A stretch of DNA of 64,000 bases. Origin: Nitrosospira multiformis (lineage in GTDB: Bacteria > Pseudomonadota > Gammaproteobacteria > Burkholderiales > Nitrosomonadaceae). The DNA lies in the NCBI RefSeq assembly GCF_900110185.1, contig NZ_FOCT01000004.1:211685-275684 (forward strand). The letters run 5' to 3'. The notes below the pieces were generated by a model that did not search any database, was not told the origin of the DNA, and worked only from the letters and a program-made list of their open reading frames with translations. The translations under genes and the position numbers were made by a program. Of this stretch, positions 47,900-57,477 are shown in pieces; positions within the stretch are counted from its first letter, which is position 1, and every line of letters starts with the position of its first letter.

Positions 47900-48317
47900 T
47901 TTATGCCTCCCGCGCTCTAGTCACGGCAGACAGCCTACGCGCGCAGGAGAACATGTCCTGCGCGGCGTATACGAGAGCTTTTAGTCAGACAACTTGATCA
48001 TGGCGTCAGGGCTGCTTGTTAAAAATGGCCACTTCTCTGGCTTATTCTCTGGCTTGTCACTGTGGCCCTGCTTTATTTCGGAAGCAGAACCAGGAAATTA
48101 GTTTCAATCAGGCTTCGACTAGGGCTGCCCGTAACCAGGCGCTTCGAAACTGAAAACTGAAATCGACGTGTGCTTTGAGCGCGTAAATCCATTACTATCG
48201 CTACTTTATTGGTGAGCGACATTAACCATATCTTGAGGTCAGCTCTTTTCCCTCGGATAAAATCCCATCAACAGTACCACCTCGTGCACCGGATAAAGGA
48301 TAGGCTGGAACCCTGAC
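47900..48317. other. rne–rluC divergent intergenic region (rne leader)
   Basis: 418 bases between divergent rne and rluC. On the rne side is a strong hairpin at 47936-47969 (listed separately). Further out, GGCCAC (48027-48032) can pair with GTGGCC (48062-48067) around a tandem 12-base repeat TTCTCTGGCTTA/TTCTCTGGCTTG (48033-48056). No protein-coding frame looks real. Promoters for both genes are expected here but were not recognised. Confidence 0.55.
47936..47969 (-). promoter_or_regulatory. Hairpin in the rne 5' leader
   Basis: TACGCGCGCAGGA (47936-47948) pairs with TCCTGCGCGGCGTA (47956-47969), with one bulged base and a 7-base loop. It lies 37-70 bases upstream of the rne start codon. 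E. coli rne is autoregulated through a structured 5' leader; this hairpin is a candidate for the same role. Confidence 0.5.
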
Positions 48318-49361
48318 TTGATAAGTATAAGTAGAGTTAAAGATTTACGCAAAGAATTTCCTCCAAGCCCTGTGGTGAGGGAAATCATAGGGGAGGAGAG
48401 CAAAGGGCAGCGTATTGATAATTTTTTAATCAAACGCTTGAAAAACGTGCCCAAAAGTCACGTCTACCAGTTGTTGCGCAGCGGGCAGGTGCGCATTAAC
48501 AGCAAGCGAGCCGCTCCGGACTATCATCTCCAATCCGGAGATATTGTTCGCATACCCCCGGTGAGAACGGTGGAAAAATCGGCGCTGTCCTCGAAGAAAT
48601 TGAGTAAACCGGGTTTTATTGCATTTCAGGTTTTGTTCGAGGATGATGCACTGATTGCCGTCAATAAACCTCCTGGGGTTGCCGTGCATGGAGGAAGCGG
48701 CATCAGTTTCGGAGTAATAGAGCAATTGCGCGCCCAGCATCCTGACTGGAGATTTCTGGAGCTCGCACATCGGTTGGACAGGGAAACTTCTGGCGTACTG
48801 CTCCTTGCCAAGAACCGGCCGGCACTTGTAGAGTTGCATCGGCAACTTCGCGTTGGAGAGGTGGAAAAACACTACCTGACCCTGGTCAAGGGCAGGTGGC
48901 GTAATGCGCGCCAGAGTGTCAGGCTGTCGCTCAGGAAATATCTGACACCCGCCGGTGAACGGCGGGTAGCGGTGGAAAAGGATGCAAATGAAAAAAAAGG
49001 TGGAATGAGCGCCCATACCGTTTTCATCCTGCGGGAATCGTGGCAGAGCTTCAGCCTGCTGGAGGCTGAGCTGAAAACCGGACGTACGCATCAGATTCGC
49101 GTACACCTTGCTTATCTCGGGTTTCCTATAGCGGGAGATGACAAGTATGGGGATTTTGCCTTGAATAAGGATATTGCCCGGCGTGTTCCTGGTTTGGGAC
49201 GCATGTTTCTCCATGCTTGGGCAGTCGAATTCGCGCATCCCGTTACGCATGAAAAACTTCGCCTCGAAGCACCGCTGCCGGACGATCTGCAAAAATTTCT
49301 GGATACGATGGATAGCCCGGATAAACCACCGAAGCTTCCGGCGGAAAGGACGTTCTCCTGA
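48318..49361 (+). CDS. rluC: 23S rRNA pseudouridine synthase RluC
   Basis: RluA-family enzyme of 347 residues. An N-terminal S4 domain (RIDNFLIKRLKNVPKSHVYQ, near 34-53) precedes the catalytic domain with the key Asp in LAHRLDRETSGVLLLAKN near residue 155. The motifs GRTHQIRVHLAYLGFPIAGD and KYGD are present. RluC modifies U955, U2504 and U2580 in E. coli 23S rRNA; specificity here is inferred from the rne-divergent position. The start is a TTG at 48318; GTG codons at 48372/48375 are alternatives. Confidence 0.94.
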   Translation: MISISRVKDLRKEFPPSPVVREIIGEESKGQRIDNFLIKRLKNVPKSHVYQLLRSGQVRINSKRAAPDYHLQSGDIVRIPPVRTVEKSALSSKKLSKPGFIAFQVLFEDDALIAVNKPPGVAVHGGSGISFGVIEQLRAQHPDWRFLELAHRLDRETSGVLLLAKNRPALVELHRQLRVGEVEKHYLTLVKGRWRNARQSVRLSLRKYLTPAGERRVAVEKDANEKKGGMSAHTVFILRESWQSFSLLEAELKTGRTHQIRVHLAYLGFPIAGDDKYGDFALNKDIARRVPGLGRMFLHAWAVEFAHPVTHEKLRLEAPLPDDLQKFLDTMDSPDKPPKLPAERTFS

Positions 49362-49517
49362 CTTCCTTCCCTCACAGCAGTTCAAGTATCTTATTCAATA
49401 GAGATTGCTACAGGGGTAGCCGGAGGCGGAAACAGCAGTTTTGGCAGTTTTGTTTTTATATTTGTGGCCTGTCGCTGCGGCAGGACGCTTTATTTGACTT
49501 GAAGGATCGAAATAATC

Positions 49518-50468
49518 ATGTCTGATTCACAGAATCGAAATGAAGGTTGGGACAGGCAGGTGCTGGAAAAATTGGTGTTCTCCACCTTGCAGGAACAGCG
49601 CCGCACGCGGCAGTGGGGAGTATTTTTCAAGTCTCTTACTTTTACCTGGCTGTTTATCCTGCTATTTTTCGGTCTTGGCTGGTTTGGAGACAGCAGTATG
49701 TCCATTTCCGGCAAGCATACTGCTCTCGTCGATTTGCGCGGTGTAATCTCTCCCGATAGCATCAGCAGCGCGGAAAACATTACTGCCGGCTTGCAGCAGG
49801 CATTCAAGGACGCAAAAACGCAGGGTGTGATCCTGCGCATCAATAGTCCTGGGGGGAGCCCCGTCCAGGCAGGATACATCAACGATGAGATACGCCGCCT
49901 GCGCGCAGAATATCCTGAAATACCCCTCTACGCGGTCGTGGAAGATATCTGCGCTTCGGGCGGCTATTATGTAGCGGTTGCCGCCGACAAGATATATGTG
50001 GACAAGGCAAGTATCATTGGCTCCATCGGCGTCCTGATAAACGGGTTCGGTTTCACAAAAGCAATGGAGAAACTTGGCATCGAAAGGCGGTTGATCACGG
50101 CAGGGGAAAGCAAGGCTTTTCTCGATCCATTTTCTCCCAACAATCGCGAGCAGGAGGAATATGCAAAGAAAATGCTGGGTGATATCCATGAGCAATTCAT
50201 TCAGGTAGTTCAGCAAGGTCGGGGCGAACGCCTGAAAGAAAAGCCGGAAATATTCAGCGGCAAGGTGTGGACAGGTCAAAAAAGTGTCGAACTAGGACTT
50301 GCTGATGGAATGGGAAGCGCGGAATACGTGGCACGGGAAATTATCAAGGCCGAACACATCGTCGACTATACAACCCGGGAGGGAGTTGCCGAGCGCCTCG
50401 CCAAGCGCTTTGGGGGAGTTCTGGCGGAAACGCTGAGTGGTTTGGGAATGAGTGCGGAACTCCACTAA
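49518..50468 (+). CDS. sppA: Signal peptide peptidase SppA-type S49 protease
   Basis: Short-form (one-domain) S49 peptidase of 316 residues that degrades cleaved signal peptides in the inner membrane. One membrane segment near 44-60 (LTFTWLFILLFFGLGWFG) is followed by the protease domain: INSPGGSPVQAGYI, the nucleophile Ser in EDICASGGYYVA (about 146) and the catalytic Lys in AGESKAFLDPF (about 199). The preceding GAAGGA makes a good ribosome site. The rluC–sppA order is frequent in Betaproteobacteria. Confidence 0.95.
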   Translation: MSDSQNRNEGWDRQVLEKLVFSTLQEQRRTRQWGVFFKSLTFTWLFILLFFGLGWFGDSSMSISGKHTALVDLRGVISPDSISSAENITAGLQQAFKDAKTQGVILRINSPGGSPVQAGYINDEIRRLRAEYPEIPLYAVVEDICASGGYYVAVAADKIYVDKASIIGSIGVLINGFGFTKAMEKLGIERRLITAGESKAFLDPFSPNNREQEEYAKKMLGDIHEQFIQVVQQGRGERLKEKPEIFSGKVWTGQKSVELGLADGMGSAEYVAREIIKAEHIVDYTTREGVAERLAKRFGGVLAETLSGLGMSAELH

Positions 50469-50699
50469 CCCGGATATTTCGCCGGGTCGCTCTCGGGGCG
50501 ATCGGGGCGGTGGAGCGGTGTCTTCCGAAGGAGGATGCGACCCCGAAACGGGAAGAAACGGGAAACTGCAAAGCGACTCTTGCCTTATTATAGTAGCGAC
50601 ACTCCTCTCCCGAGATTGAACCTGCAAAGCGACCGCGCGGGGAAAAGTATATTTTGTCTGACGATACGCTTCCTCTAAGCGTATACCCTGACATAGGGC

Positions 50700-50815
50700 G
50701 CGGTCACGGCGCCCCTCCACTGCCCGATCCCGCTTCGCGGGTCCCTCGTGCTTCGCTTCAGGGCGCCCTGCCCAATCCCGCTTGGGGGCCCTTCGGGCTA
50801 CGCTCTCGGGCGCCT
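50700..50815. repeat. GC-rich cluster of short palindromes between sppA and the RsmI-like gene
   Basis: Palindromes are packed here: CCCGC/GCGGG (50729-50741), the perfect 12-mer CAGGGCGCCCTG (50759-50770), and GCCC/GGGC (50788-50798). A further hairpin, ATACGCTT/AAGCGTAT, is at 50664-50684. The composition differs from the flanking genes and looks like a REP-type intergenic repeat. The block reaches into the 3' end of the methylase gene, and its bases encode that protein's last residues. Confidence 0.6.
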
Positions 50816-51519
50816 CCATGCAATAAAAAGACAGCCGGTTTGTTGCTGAGGTCGGGCGAGACGCGCTTCCATTCCTTGATGCTCCTGGTTGCGATGAATT
50901 CGTCTGTAAGGGTAAGGTTGCATGCGATACAGAGATCCGTTCCTTCGCGGCAGGTGGCAGTGATCGCCTCTAGCAGCTTCTGGTTGCGATAAGGCGTTTC
51001 GATGAATATCTGGGTTTGATCGCCGGTGATGGAGTCTTTTTCCAGTTCAACGATTTTTTTTATACGCTTGCTATTTTCAACCGGCAGGTAGCCATGAAAC
51101 GCAAAGCGCTGGCCATTCAATCCGGAGGACATCAGCGCGAGAAGAATGGAGGAGGGACCGACGAGAGGAACTACTCGGATATTCTTCTGGTGGGCGAGGC
51201 GCACCAATCCAGCTCCCGGATCGGCTATTGCGGGGGAGCCAGCCTCCGATAACAATCCTGTATCTATTCCCGTGAGCAGTGGCGCAAGCAGGTTCTCAAA
51301 CTCCCTGGCGTGAGTGTGTTCGTCCAACACCTGCATGGTGATCTGCTGCAAAGGGAGAGCACAGCCCACCTGTTTCAGGAATTGTCTGGCTGTTTTTGGA
51401 TGCTCGACAATATAATGATCAAGCCGGGCAATACATTCACGGACCGCGGGAGGCACTGTCCAGCCAATATCGCCGTTGCCCAGTGGGGTAGGGATGAGAT
51501 AGAGCGTTCCTATACTCAA
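50758..51519 (-). CDS. Tetrapyrrole methylase family protein (RsmI-like)
   Basis: A 253-residue SAM-dependent methylase of the tetrapyrrole methylase fold, similar to RsmI but a distinct paralogue group commonly placed beside maf in Betaproteobacteria. It begins [20 protein letters not shown]; other motifs are [20 protein letters not shown] and [20 protein letters not shown]. The target is unknown, perhaps rRNA. The last 14 or so residues after FLLHGG ([12 protein letters not shown]...) are encoded by the GC-rich palindrome block and look like a read-through extension. It overlaps maf by four bases. Confidence 0.9.
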   Translation of the reverse strand: MSIGTLYLIPTPLGNGDIGWTVPPAVRECIARLDHYIVEHPKTARQFLKQVGCALPLQQITMQVLDEHTHAREFENLLAPLLTGIDTGLLSEAGSPAIADPGAGLVRLAHQKNIRVVPLVGPSSILLALMSSGLNGQRFAFHGYLPVENSKRIKKIVELEKDSITGDQTQIFIETPYRNQKLLEAITATCREGTDLCIACNLTLTDEFIATRSIKEWKRVSPDLSNKPAVFLLHGGARERSPKGPQAGLGRAP

Positions 51520-52112
51520 ACTATCTCGACACCTTCAAGCGTCAGCATTTCAACAAGCGCAATCAGCGGTAAACCGATCAATGCGGTGGGATCCTCGCTT
51601 TCCATATGCTCTATCAGCGCAATCCCGAGCCCTTCGAGCTTCGAACTGCCGGCACAATGATAGGGTTGTTCCTTATCGAGATAATTTTCTATCTGACGGT
51701 CGCTTAATAGACGGAATTTGACGCGAGAGGGCACGAGGCGCGCCTGCATAGTGCCTTGGTCGCTGTTGAAAAGGCAGAGTGCAGTATAAAACGAAACTTC
51801 TTTTCCACGGATAAGCTGCAACTGCCGAGTGGCGTTGTGACGGTTCAGGGGTTTTCCGAGCTGGATACCTTCGAAAACCGCAACCTGGTCGGCGCCAATA
51901 ATTAAAGCGCCGGGATGAGTTGCTGCAACTGCACGGGTTTTCGCAGCAGCCAGGCGAACGGCAGTGGCGTCCGGAGTTTCTTCGGGCAGAGGCGTTTCAT
52001 CGATATCCGGATTACTGACGTCGAAGGGGATCTGCAGGCGCTGGAGAAGATCCCGGCGATAAATGGAACTGGACCCTAATATAAGCTGTGGCGCAATCTG
52101 CTGTGTTTTCAA
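51516..52112 (-). CDS. maf: Maf-family nucleotide pyrophosphatase (YceF type)
   Basis: House-cleaning pyrophosphatase of 198 residues. The opening [20 protein letters not shown] and [12 protein letters not shown] are typical of the YceF branch, which hydrolyses 7-methyl-GTP. The catalytic Asp lies in [12 protein letters not shown] near residue 75, and the [14 protein letters not shown] motif is near 151-164. It is divergent from the yceD–rpmF–fab operon, exactly as in E. coli. It overlaps the RsmI-like gene (ATGA). Confidence 0.94.
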   Translation of the reverse strand: MKTQQIAPQLILGSSSIYRRDLLQRLQIPFDVSNPDIDETPLPEETPDATAVRLAAAKTRAVAATHPGALIIGADQVAVFEGIQLGKPLNRHNATRQLQLIRGKEVSFYTALCLFNSDQGTMQARLVPSRVKFRLLSDRQIENYLDKEQPYHCAGSSKLEGLGIALIEHMESEDPTALIGLPLIALVEMLTLEGVEIV

Positions 52113-52142
52113 TGTTTATTATTTTGAAGGGGAAGAGCTTTT

Positions 52143-52171
52143 TTGACACTCAAGGGCAAAAAATATATCAT
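52143..52171 (+). promoter_or_regulatory. Sigma-70 promoter for the yceD–rpmF–fab operon
   Basis: TTGACA (52143-52148), a 17-base spacer and TATCAT (52166-52171): a perfect -35 and a -10 with one mismatch. It points at yceD, about 190 bases away, and lies just upstream of the divergent maf gene. The position suggests a moderately long leader for the operon. Confidence 0.75.
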
Positions 52172-52365
52172 GCGCGCCGTATAACGCTGCAAATTCACCG
52201 GGATTGTAATACCAAGTACGCGCTGACATCAATTGAGTACCAGGCGGGGCTCGCGGATATAAAGCATATAAGGTTATGTCTTATGTCCGGTAACCCTATC
52301 ATCCGGGGTATTTCCGAAAAGGCAGCGAGATTTTGAAGCCGGTAGGAGACAAGAGCGTAACGTTT

Positions 52366-52866
52366 ATGGCTGTCCCGCTTGTCATAGATTCCCTGGATTT
52401 CGCATGTAATGCGGAAGTGCGCCGTGGTAAGATCGCGATTGCCAGATTTCAGCGCCTGCAGGACTATCTGGCTAATAATTCCGGTGAACTGGAATATGCA
52501 GTTACTGGAGCGCTGGATGCAAACGGAAGGCCAGTTTTGCGCGTAGACATTCAAGGTGTCGTCAGTCTCCAATGCCAGCGTTGTCTGGAGGAACTCGAGC
52601 ATGTGCTCGACATCCATACAGAGTTGCTACTGGCGCAAAATGAGCAAGAGCTCCAGAGTCTTGATGAGGACGAATTGGTGGACTGTATTCTGGCTCAGCC
52701 CGAAATGGACGTTCTATTGCTTATCGAGGATGAGATCATTCTGGCTCTGCCCGTATCTCCACGCCATGAACAGGACGAATGTATGCCTGGCGGACGGGAG
52801 GATGGGAAAGCAACAAGGGAAGCATCTCCCTTTGCCGCTCTGGCGGCATTGAAAAAAACACATTGA
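52366..52866 (+). CDS. yceD: YceD/DUF177 family protein
   Basis: A 166-residue protein of the YceD (DUF177) family with the CQRC pair in VVSLQCQRCLEELEH and the signature EDEIILALPVSPRHE. It regularly precedes rpmF; bacterial and plastid relatives are linked to 23S rRNA accumulation. The final SPFAALAALKK is typical. I start at ATG 52366 (MAVPLVIDSLDFA); an in-frame TTG at 52333 would add 11 residues. rpmF begins 21 bases after the stop. Confidence 0.92.
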   Translation: MAVPLVIDSLDFACNAEVRRGKIAIARFQRLQDYLANNSGELEYAVTGALDANGRPVLRVDIQGVVSLQCQRCLEELEHVLDIHTELLLAQNEQELQSLDEDELVDCILAQPEMDVLLLIEDEIILALPVSPRHEQDECMPGGREDGKATREASPFAALAALKKTH

Positions 52867-52887
52867 ATTTATTGAGGAGTTGAATTT

Positions 52888-53067
52888 ATGGCAGTGCAAC
52901 AAAACAAGAAGTCCCCCTCCAAGCGGGGCATGCACCGATCACATGATTTCCTGAGGACGACGCCCTTGTCGGTTGATTCCGACACGGGTGAGGTGCATTT
53001 GCGCCATCACATCAGCCCCAACGGCTACTATCGCGGCAAAAAGGTCATCAAAACAAAAGAAGATTGA
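52888..53067 (+). CDS. rpmF: 50S ribosomal protein L32
   Basis: A 59-residue basic protein of the large ribosomal subunit, starting [20 protein letters not shown] and containing the [15 protein letters not shown] end typical of L32. TGAGGAG stands before the ATG with good spacing. It lies between yceD and plsX, the conserved order that couples a ribosomal protein to fatty acid and phospholipid synthesis. Confidence 0.98.
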   Translation: MAVQQNKKSPSKRGMHRSHDFLRTTPLSVDSDTGEVHLRHHISPNGYYRGKKVIKTKED

Positions 53068-53121
53068 ATTTCGCCTGTTGATTTTTCGGTCCGAAGTTTA
53101 TTCCGGCCTCAAGGGCAGAAA

Positions 53122-54183
53122 TTGACTATAACCGTAGCTGTAGACTGCATGGGCGGCGATCACGGCGCCCATGTGACGGTTCCCGCAACCGTCAGCTATC
53201 TCCAACGCAACCCCGCAATCGACGTGGTTCTGGTAGGGTTGCCTGATGTTATTGAATCCGAATTGCGCGCCCTGAGGTATACGCAGAGCCCTCGGCTCAG
53301 GATTCATGCTGCAAGCGAGGTTGTCAGCATGGATGAGTCTCCGGCCACGGCATTGCGGGGTAAAAAAAATTCTTCGATGCGCGTTGCGCTCAATCTGGTC
53401 AAGAGCGGCGAAGCCCAGGCCTGTGTCAGCGCCGGTAACACTGGAGCGTTGTTAGCGACTTCCCGATTTGTGTTGAAGACGCTTCCCGGCATCGACCGGC
53501 CAGCACTTGCCGTGGTATTACCTACCATGAGAGGGCACACCTATGTGCTTGATCTTGGCGCAAACGTGGATTGCACTGCTGAGCACCTGCTTCAATTCGG
53601 TGTGATGGGCGCTACCTTGGTATCGAGTATCGAGAACAAGGAAAAACCGAGTATCGGTTTGTTGAATATCGGCGAGGAAGAGATCAAAGGAAATGATGTG
53701 GTGAAGCGCGCGGCGGAACTGCTACGTGACAGTGGGCTTAATTTCTATGGAAATATCGAGGGAAACGATATCTATAAAGGAACGACCGATGTGGTTGTGT
53801 GCGACGGCTTCGTTGGCAATGTTGCGCTGAAAACCTCGGAGGGCGTGGCGCAAATGCTTTCCCATTACCTGCGCGAAGAATTCAGGCGAAACCTTCTCAC
53901 CAAACTTGCGGGACTTATCGCCCTGCCCGTGATCAGTGCCTTCAAGCGCCGCGTCGATCACCGGCGCTACAACGGTGCCAGCTTGCTGGGACTCCGTGGC
54001 ATCGTCATCAAGAGCCATGGTTCGGCTGACAAGAGCGCATTCGGCTTTGCAATTGCGCGCGCCGTGGATGAAGTACGGGGCGGCATGTTGCGCCATATAA
54101 GCGAGCGAGTGGCGCAATTATCGCATCAATCCATGCAATCCTCCTCATACCGCCGGTCGCTCCCGGAAGAGAGCCCGGTATGA
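53122..54183 (+). CDS. plsX: Phosphate acyltransferase PlsX
   Basis: Makes acyl phosphate from acyl-ACP for the first step of phospholipid synthesis; peripheral on the inner membrane. The 353 residues include [18 protein letters not shown] at the start, [16 protein letters not shown] near 112-127, and the [16 protein letters not shown] motif near 226-241. The start is TTG 53122, after AAGGGCAG. The stop overlaps the fabH ATG by four bases. Confidence 0.96.
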   Translation: MTITVAVDCMGGDHGAHVTVPATVSYLQRNPAIDVVLVGLPDVIESELRALRYTQSPRLRIHAASEVVSMDESPATALRGKKNSSMRVALNLVKSGEAQACVSAGNTGALLATSRFVLKTLPGIDRPALAVVLPTMRGHTYVLDLGANVDCTAEHLLQFGVMGATLVSSIENKEKPSIGLLNIGEEEIKGNDVVKRAAELLRDSGLNFYGNIEGNDIYKGTTDVVVCDGFVGNVALKTSEGVAQMLSHYLREEFRRNLLTKLAGLIALPVISAFKRRVDHRRYNGASLLGLRGIVIKSHGSADKSAFGFAIARAVDEVRGGMLRHISERVAQLSHQSMQSSSYRRSLPEESPV

Positions 54184-55139
54184 AGTACGCCAGAGTCATT
54201 GGAACGGGCAGTTATCTGCCTGAGAAAATTCTCACCAATCACGATCTGGAGCGCATGGTCGACACGAGCGACGAGTGGATTCGGACTCGTACTGGCATTG
54301 CACAACGGCATATCGCCGCCGACTCGGAGATGGCGAGTGATCTTGCCTTGAACGCGAGCCGTGAAGCAATAAAGGCAGGTGGGATCGATGCGCGGGAGAT
54401 CGAACTGGTAATTGTCGCCACCACTACGCCCGACATGATCTTTCCCAGCACGGCGTGCATTCTGCAGGACAAGCTCGGTATCGGGGATTGCGCCGCATTT
54501 GATGTGCAGGCGGTGTGCAGCGGTTTTATCTACGCGCTTGCCACTGCAGATATGTTCATTCGAGCCGGGAAATGCCGGACGGCGCTGGTTGTCGGCGCAG
54601 AAGTCTATTCACGCATACTGGACTGGAGCGACCGCAGCACTTGCGTGCTGTTCGGTGATGGTGCGGGTGCTGTGCTGTTGACGGGCGATGAACGGCCCGG
54701 AATCCTTTCGACGCATTTGCATGCGGACGGGAGTCAGAGCAAGATCCTTTCCGCGCCGGCTAACATCTGTGGCGGCAAAGTACAAGGTAAACCCTTTGTC
54801 GTGATGGAGGGTAATACGGTTTTCAAGTTTGCGGTAAAGGTTCTTGAAGAAGTCGTACACGAGGCTTTGACTGAAAACAACCTGGAGTCGTCGGATATCG
54901 ATTGGCTGATCCCGCATCAAGCCAATATCCGTATTATTGCTTCGACCGCAAAAAAACTCGGTATTCCCATGGATAAGGTCGTCGCCACCGTGGATAAGCA
55001 TGGCAATACTTCCGCCGCCTCGATTCCATTGGCCATCGATATCGCTGCCCGTGACGGACGCATCAAATCCGGTCAGCATGTGCTTCTGGAAGGCGTGGGG
55101 GGAGGCTTTACCTGGGGAGCGGCATTGATCCGCTGGTAG
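54180..55139 (+). CDS. fabH: 3-oxoacyl-ACP synthase III
   Basis: KAS III, which starts fatty acid synthesis by joining acetyl-CoA and malonyl-ACP. The 319-residue protein has the Cys-His-Asn triad: Cys near 113 in [14 protein letters not shown], His in [11 protein letters not shown] and Asn in [13 protein letters not shown]. The end [17 protein letters not shown] is typical. ATGA overlap with plsX; fabD follows by 149 bases. Confidence 0.97.
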   Translation: MKYARVIGTGSYLPEKILTNHDLERMVDTSDEWIRTRTGIAQRHIAADSEMASDLALNASREAIKAGGIDAREIELVIVATTTPDMIFPSTACILQDKLGIGDCAAFDVQAVCSGFIYALATADMFIRAGKCRTALVVGAEVYSRILDWSDRSTCVLFGDGAGAVLLTGDERPGILSTHLHADGSQSKILSAPANICGGKVQGKPFVVMEGNTVFKFAVKVLEEVVHEALTENNLESSDIDWLIPHQANIRIIASTAKKLGIPMDKVVATVDKHGNTSAASIPLAIDIAARDGRIKSGQHVLLEGVGGGFTWGAALIRW

Positions 55140-55288
55140 CCAGCTCCTGCTGCTTGACTCCTGCATTTTAATTATTCTTGTTTCAGTTCCCTTTTCAGCC
55201 GGGTTTAACAACTTTTCTTTCCCCGGCTCGAAGGTTTTTCTCGTTACCTGCCGCAGATGGAACTGTCGAAGGGTGGGTACTGATACTG

Positions 55289-56239
55289 ATGAGCGCACAG
55301 GTTAAATTTGCATGTGTTTTCCCGGGACAGGGGTCTCAGTCCATAGGGATGATGGCTGGATACGACAGTTTTCCGGTGGTACGGCAGACTTTTGCTGAAG
55401 CATCCGATGTGTTGAAGCTGGATTTGTGGGAAATGGTATGCGACGGTCCGGCCGAAACCCTCAACCTGACCGTTAATACCCAGCCGCTGATGCTGACTGC
55501 CGGGGTAGCGGTTTATCGGGCGTGGCAAACGCTGGGCGGAGTCAGGCCGTCTTTCGTGGCGGGCCACAGTCTCGGGGAATATACAGCGCTGGTGGCATCC
55601 GAGGCATTGTCTTTTGCTGACGCCTTGCCATTGGTACGCTTTCGCGCGGAGATAATGCAGCGGGCTGTACCTGAAGGAGTGGGCGCGATGGCGGCGATTC
55701 TCGGACTCCATGATGACGTCGTACGGTCGATCTGCCAGGAGGTTACAGAAGCATCGGATGGGGAGTCGCTGGAACCGGCAAATTTCAATTCACCCGGGCA
55801 GGTCGTGGTTGCGGGGCACAAAGACGCGGTGGTTCGCGGCATGGAAGTGGCAAGATCTAAAGGCGCGAAGCGGACTGTCATATTGCCCATGAGCATTCCT
55901 TCGCACTGCTCTCTGATGAAACCCGCAGCGGAAAAAATGCGTCAACAACTGGCGCAAGTCACGCTTCGTTCACCCAAAATCCCGCTATTGCACAATGCGG
56001 ATGTGAAACAGCACGAGGATACTGAGAGCATCAAGGAAATTCTGGTCCGGCAGTTGTTCAGTCCCGTCCGCTGGACGGAGATCATCCGTTTTATTTCCGA
56101 CGCCGGGATCCATCATGTGGTGGAATGCGGACCCGGCAAAGTCCTGTCAGGACTCAACAAACGTATAGATGCCAATTTGCAGAGCCTCGCATTGATCGAC
56201 GATGCAGCGCTTGGTCATGCGGCAGCTTTGGCAGGATAA
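55289..56239 (+). CDS. fabD: Malonyl-CoA-ACP transacylase
   Basis: Loads malonyl groups onto ACP. I start at ATG 55289 (MSAQVKFACVFPGQGSQSIG), giving 316 residues; the frame is open to 55178 but that part is not conserved. The nucleophile is the Ser in VAGHSLGEYTALVAS near residue 96, with the catalytic His in the segment MSIPSHCSLMKPAA near residue 206. The MSIPSH motif and ESIKEILVRQLFSPVRW are standard. Next is fabG, 50 bases on. Confidence 0.96.
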   Translation: MSAQVKFACVFPGQGSQSIGMMAGYDSFPVVRQTFAEASDVLKLDLWEMVCDGPAETLNLTVNTQPLMLTAGVAVYRAWQTLGGVRPSFVAGHSLGEYTALVASEALSFADALPLVRFRAEIMQRAVPEGVGAMAAILGLHDDVVRSICQEVTEASDGESLEPANFNSPGQVVVAGHKDAVVRGMEVARSKGAKRTVILPMSIPSHCSLMKPAAEKMRQQLAQVTLRSPKIPLLHNADVKQHEDTESIKEILVRQLFSPVRWTEIIRFISDAGIHHVVECGPGKVLSGLNKRIDANLQSLALIDDAALGHAAALAG

Positions 56240-56289
56240 AGGTCAAGCAGGGCCGCATTGCTCATCATTGAACGACGTACTGGAAGATC

Positions 56290-57030
56290 ATGCTGCAAAA
56301 TCAGATAGCACTTGTAACCGGTGCCAGCCGGGGAATCGGACAAGCCATTGCCCTTGAACTCGGCAGGCAGGGGATTACCGTCATCGGTACAGCGACAACC
56401 GAGGAGGGCGCCCGAAATATCGATCACTTCTTGAAAGAGGCTGGCTTCAAGGGCACGGGGATGGCATTGAACGTGAATAATGCTCCCCAGGTGGAGAGTG
56501 TTGTCAAGGCAGTACAAGAGGAATTTGGCGGGATCGCAATCCTGGTGAATAATGCCGGCATCACCCGCGACAACCTGCTTCTCCGCATGAAGGATGAGGA
56601 ATGGGATGAGATCATGGAAACGGATCTCAAATCTGTGTTTCGCTTGAGCCGCGCCGTGCTGAGGTCAATGGTGAGGGCTCGTTACGGGCGCATAATCAAT
56701 ATTTCCTCGATAGTCGGCACTACCGGAAATATCGGCCAGGCCAATTATGCCGCTGCAAAGGCCGGAATATTCGGTTTCAGCAAGTCCCTGGCGCGGGAGG
56801 TAGCCGGTCGCAATATCACGGTCAACTGTATCGCGCCCGGGTTCATTGCAACAGACATGACTCAATCCCTTACAGAAAAACAACAGCAGGTATTATTTCA
56901 GCAGATTCCGGTTGGAAGACTTGGACGTCCCGAGGATGTGGCGGCAGCAGTGGCTTTTATTGCCTCACCCGCTGCCGAATACATAACGGGCGTGACCCTT
57001 CACGTGAACGGCGGAATGTATATGGATTAG
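56290..57030 (+). CDS. fabG: 3-oxoacyl-ACP reductase
   Basis: NADPH-dependent SDR reductase of the elongation cycle, 246 residues. It has the cofactor loop VTGASRGIGQAIALELG near 10-26, NNAGITRDNLLLRM near 89-102 and the catalytic Ser (NISSIVG) with Tyr-x3-Lys (NYAAAKAG). The GGMYMD C-terminus is typical of FabG. The 177 bases before acpP may carry a separate acpP promoter. Confidence 0.97.
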   Translation: MLQNQIALVTGASRGIGQAIALELGRQGITVIGTATTEEGARNIDHFLKEAGFKGTGMALNVNNAPQVESVVKAVQEEFGGIAILVNNAGITRDNLLLRMKDEEWDEIMETDLKSVFRLSRAVLRSMVRARYGRIINISSIVGTTGNIGQANYAAAKAGIFGFSKSLAREVAGRNITVNCIAPGFIATDMTQSLTEKQQQVLFQQIPVGRLGRPEDVAAAVAFIASPAAEYITGVTLHVNGGMYMD

Positions 57031-57144
57031 CAACGGGAACGACGCACCATAAATGGATTCCACTTCATCCAGCCGCGGTACGTGGGTATGCGGCTTTCAG
57101 GGATGAGTTTGATGTCCGGGGTCTTCAGTCTGGAATGCGTCGAT

Positions 57145-57172
57145 TTTACTAATATGGAAAACTTGCTAGAAT
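57145..57172 (+). promoter_or_regulatory. Possible promoter for acpP
   Basis: TTTACT (57145-57150), 16 bases, then TAGAAT (57167-57172), 35 bases upstream of the acpP ATG. The -10 is good and the -35 poor. acpP is often expressed from its own promoter as well as the operon. Confidence 0.35.
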
Positions 57173-57207
57173 GGCGGCGTTTTTTCTTACGGAGAGAGGT
57201 TATCTAG

Positions 57208-57444
57208 ATGGAAAACGTGGAACAACGTATAAAAAAAATTGTAGCGGAGCAATTGGGCGTGAACGAGGCTGATGTCAAAAGCGAATCCTCCTTTGTGGAT
57301 GATCTGGGCGCCGATTCGCTCGATACAGTGGAGCTTGTGATGGCGCTGGAAGAGGAATTCGAGTGCGAAATTCCTGACGAACAGGCTGAGAAAATAAATA
57401 CTGTTCAACAGGCAATCGACTATATCAATTCTCACAGCAACTGA
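57208..57444 (+). CDS. acpP: Acyl carrier protein
   Basis: A 78-residue acidic carrier that holds growing acyl chains. The 4'-phosphopantetheine attaches to Ser37 in [19 protein letters not shown]. The start [17 protein letters not shown] and GGAGAGAGG upstream are clear. It is flanked by fabG and fabF in the usual order. Confidence 0.98.
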   Translation: MENVEQRIKKIVAEQLGVNEADVKSESSFVDDLGADSLDTVELVMALEEEFECEIPDEQAEKINTVQQAIDYINSHSN

Positions 57445-57477
57445 TTTTGTTCCCAGTAAATCCATATCGGAGTCACT

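Noticed and set aside
48426..49385. 319-codon open frame on the minus strand
   Set aside because: It is antisense to rluC, and its translation has no recognisable motif.
50292..50819. 175-codon minus-strand frame across the sppA end and the palindrome block
   Set aside because: It overlaps sppA antisense, and its Arg/Ala/Gly-rich translation reflects the GC-rich repeats only.
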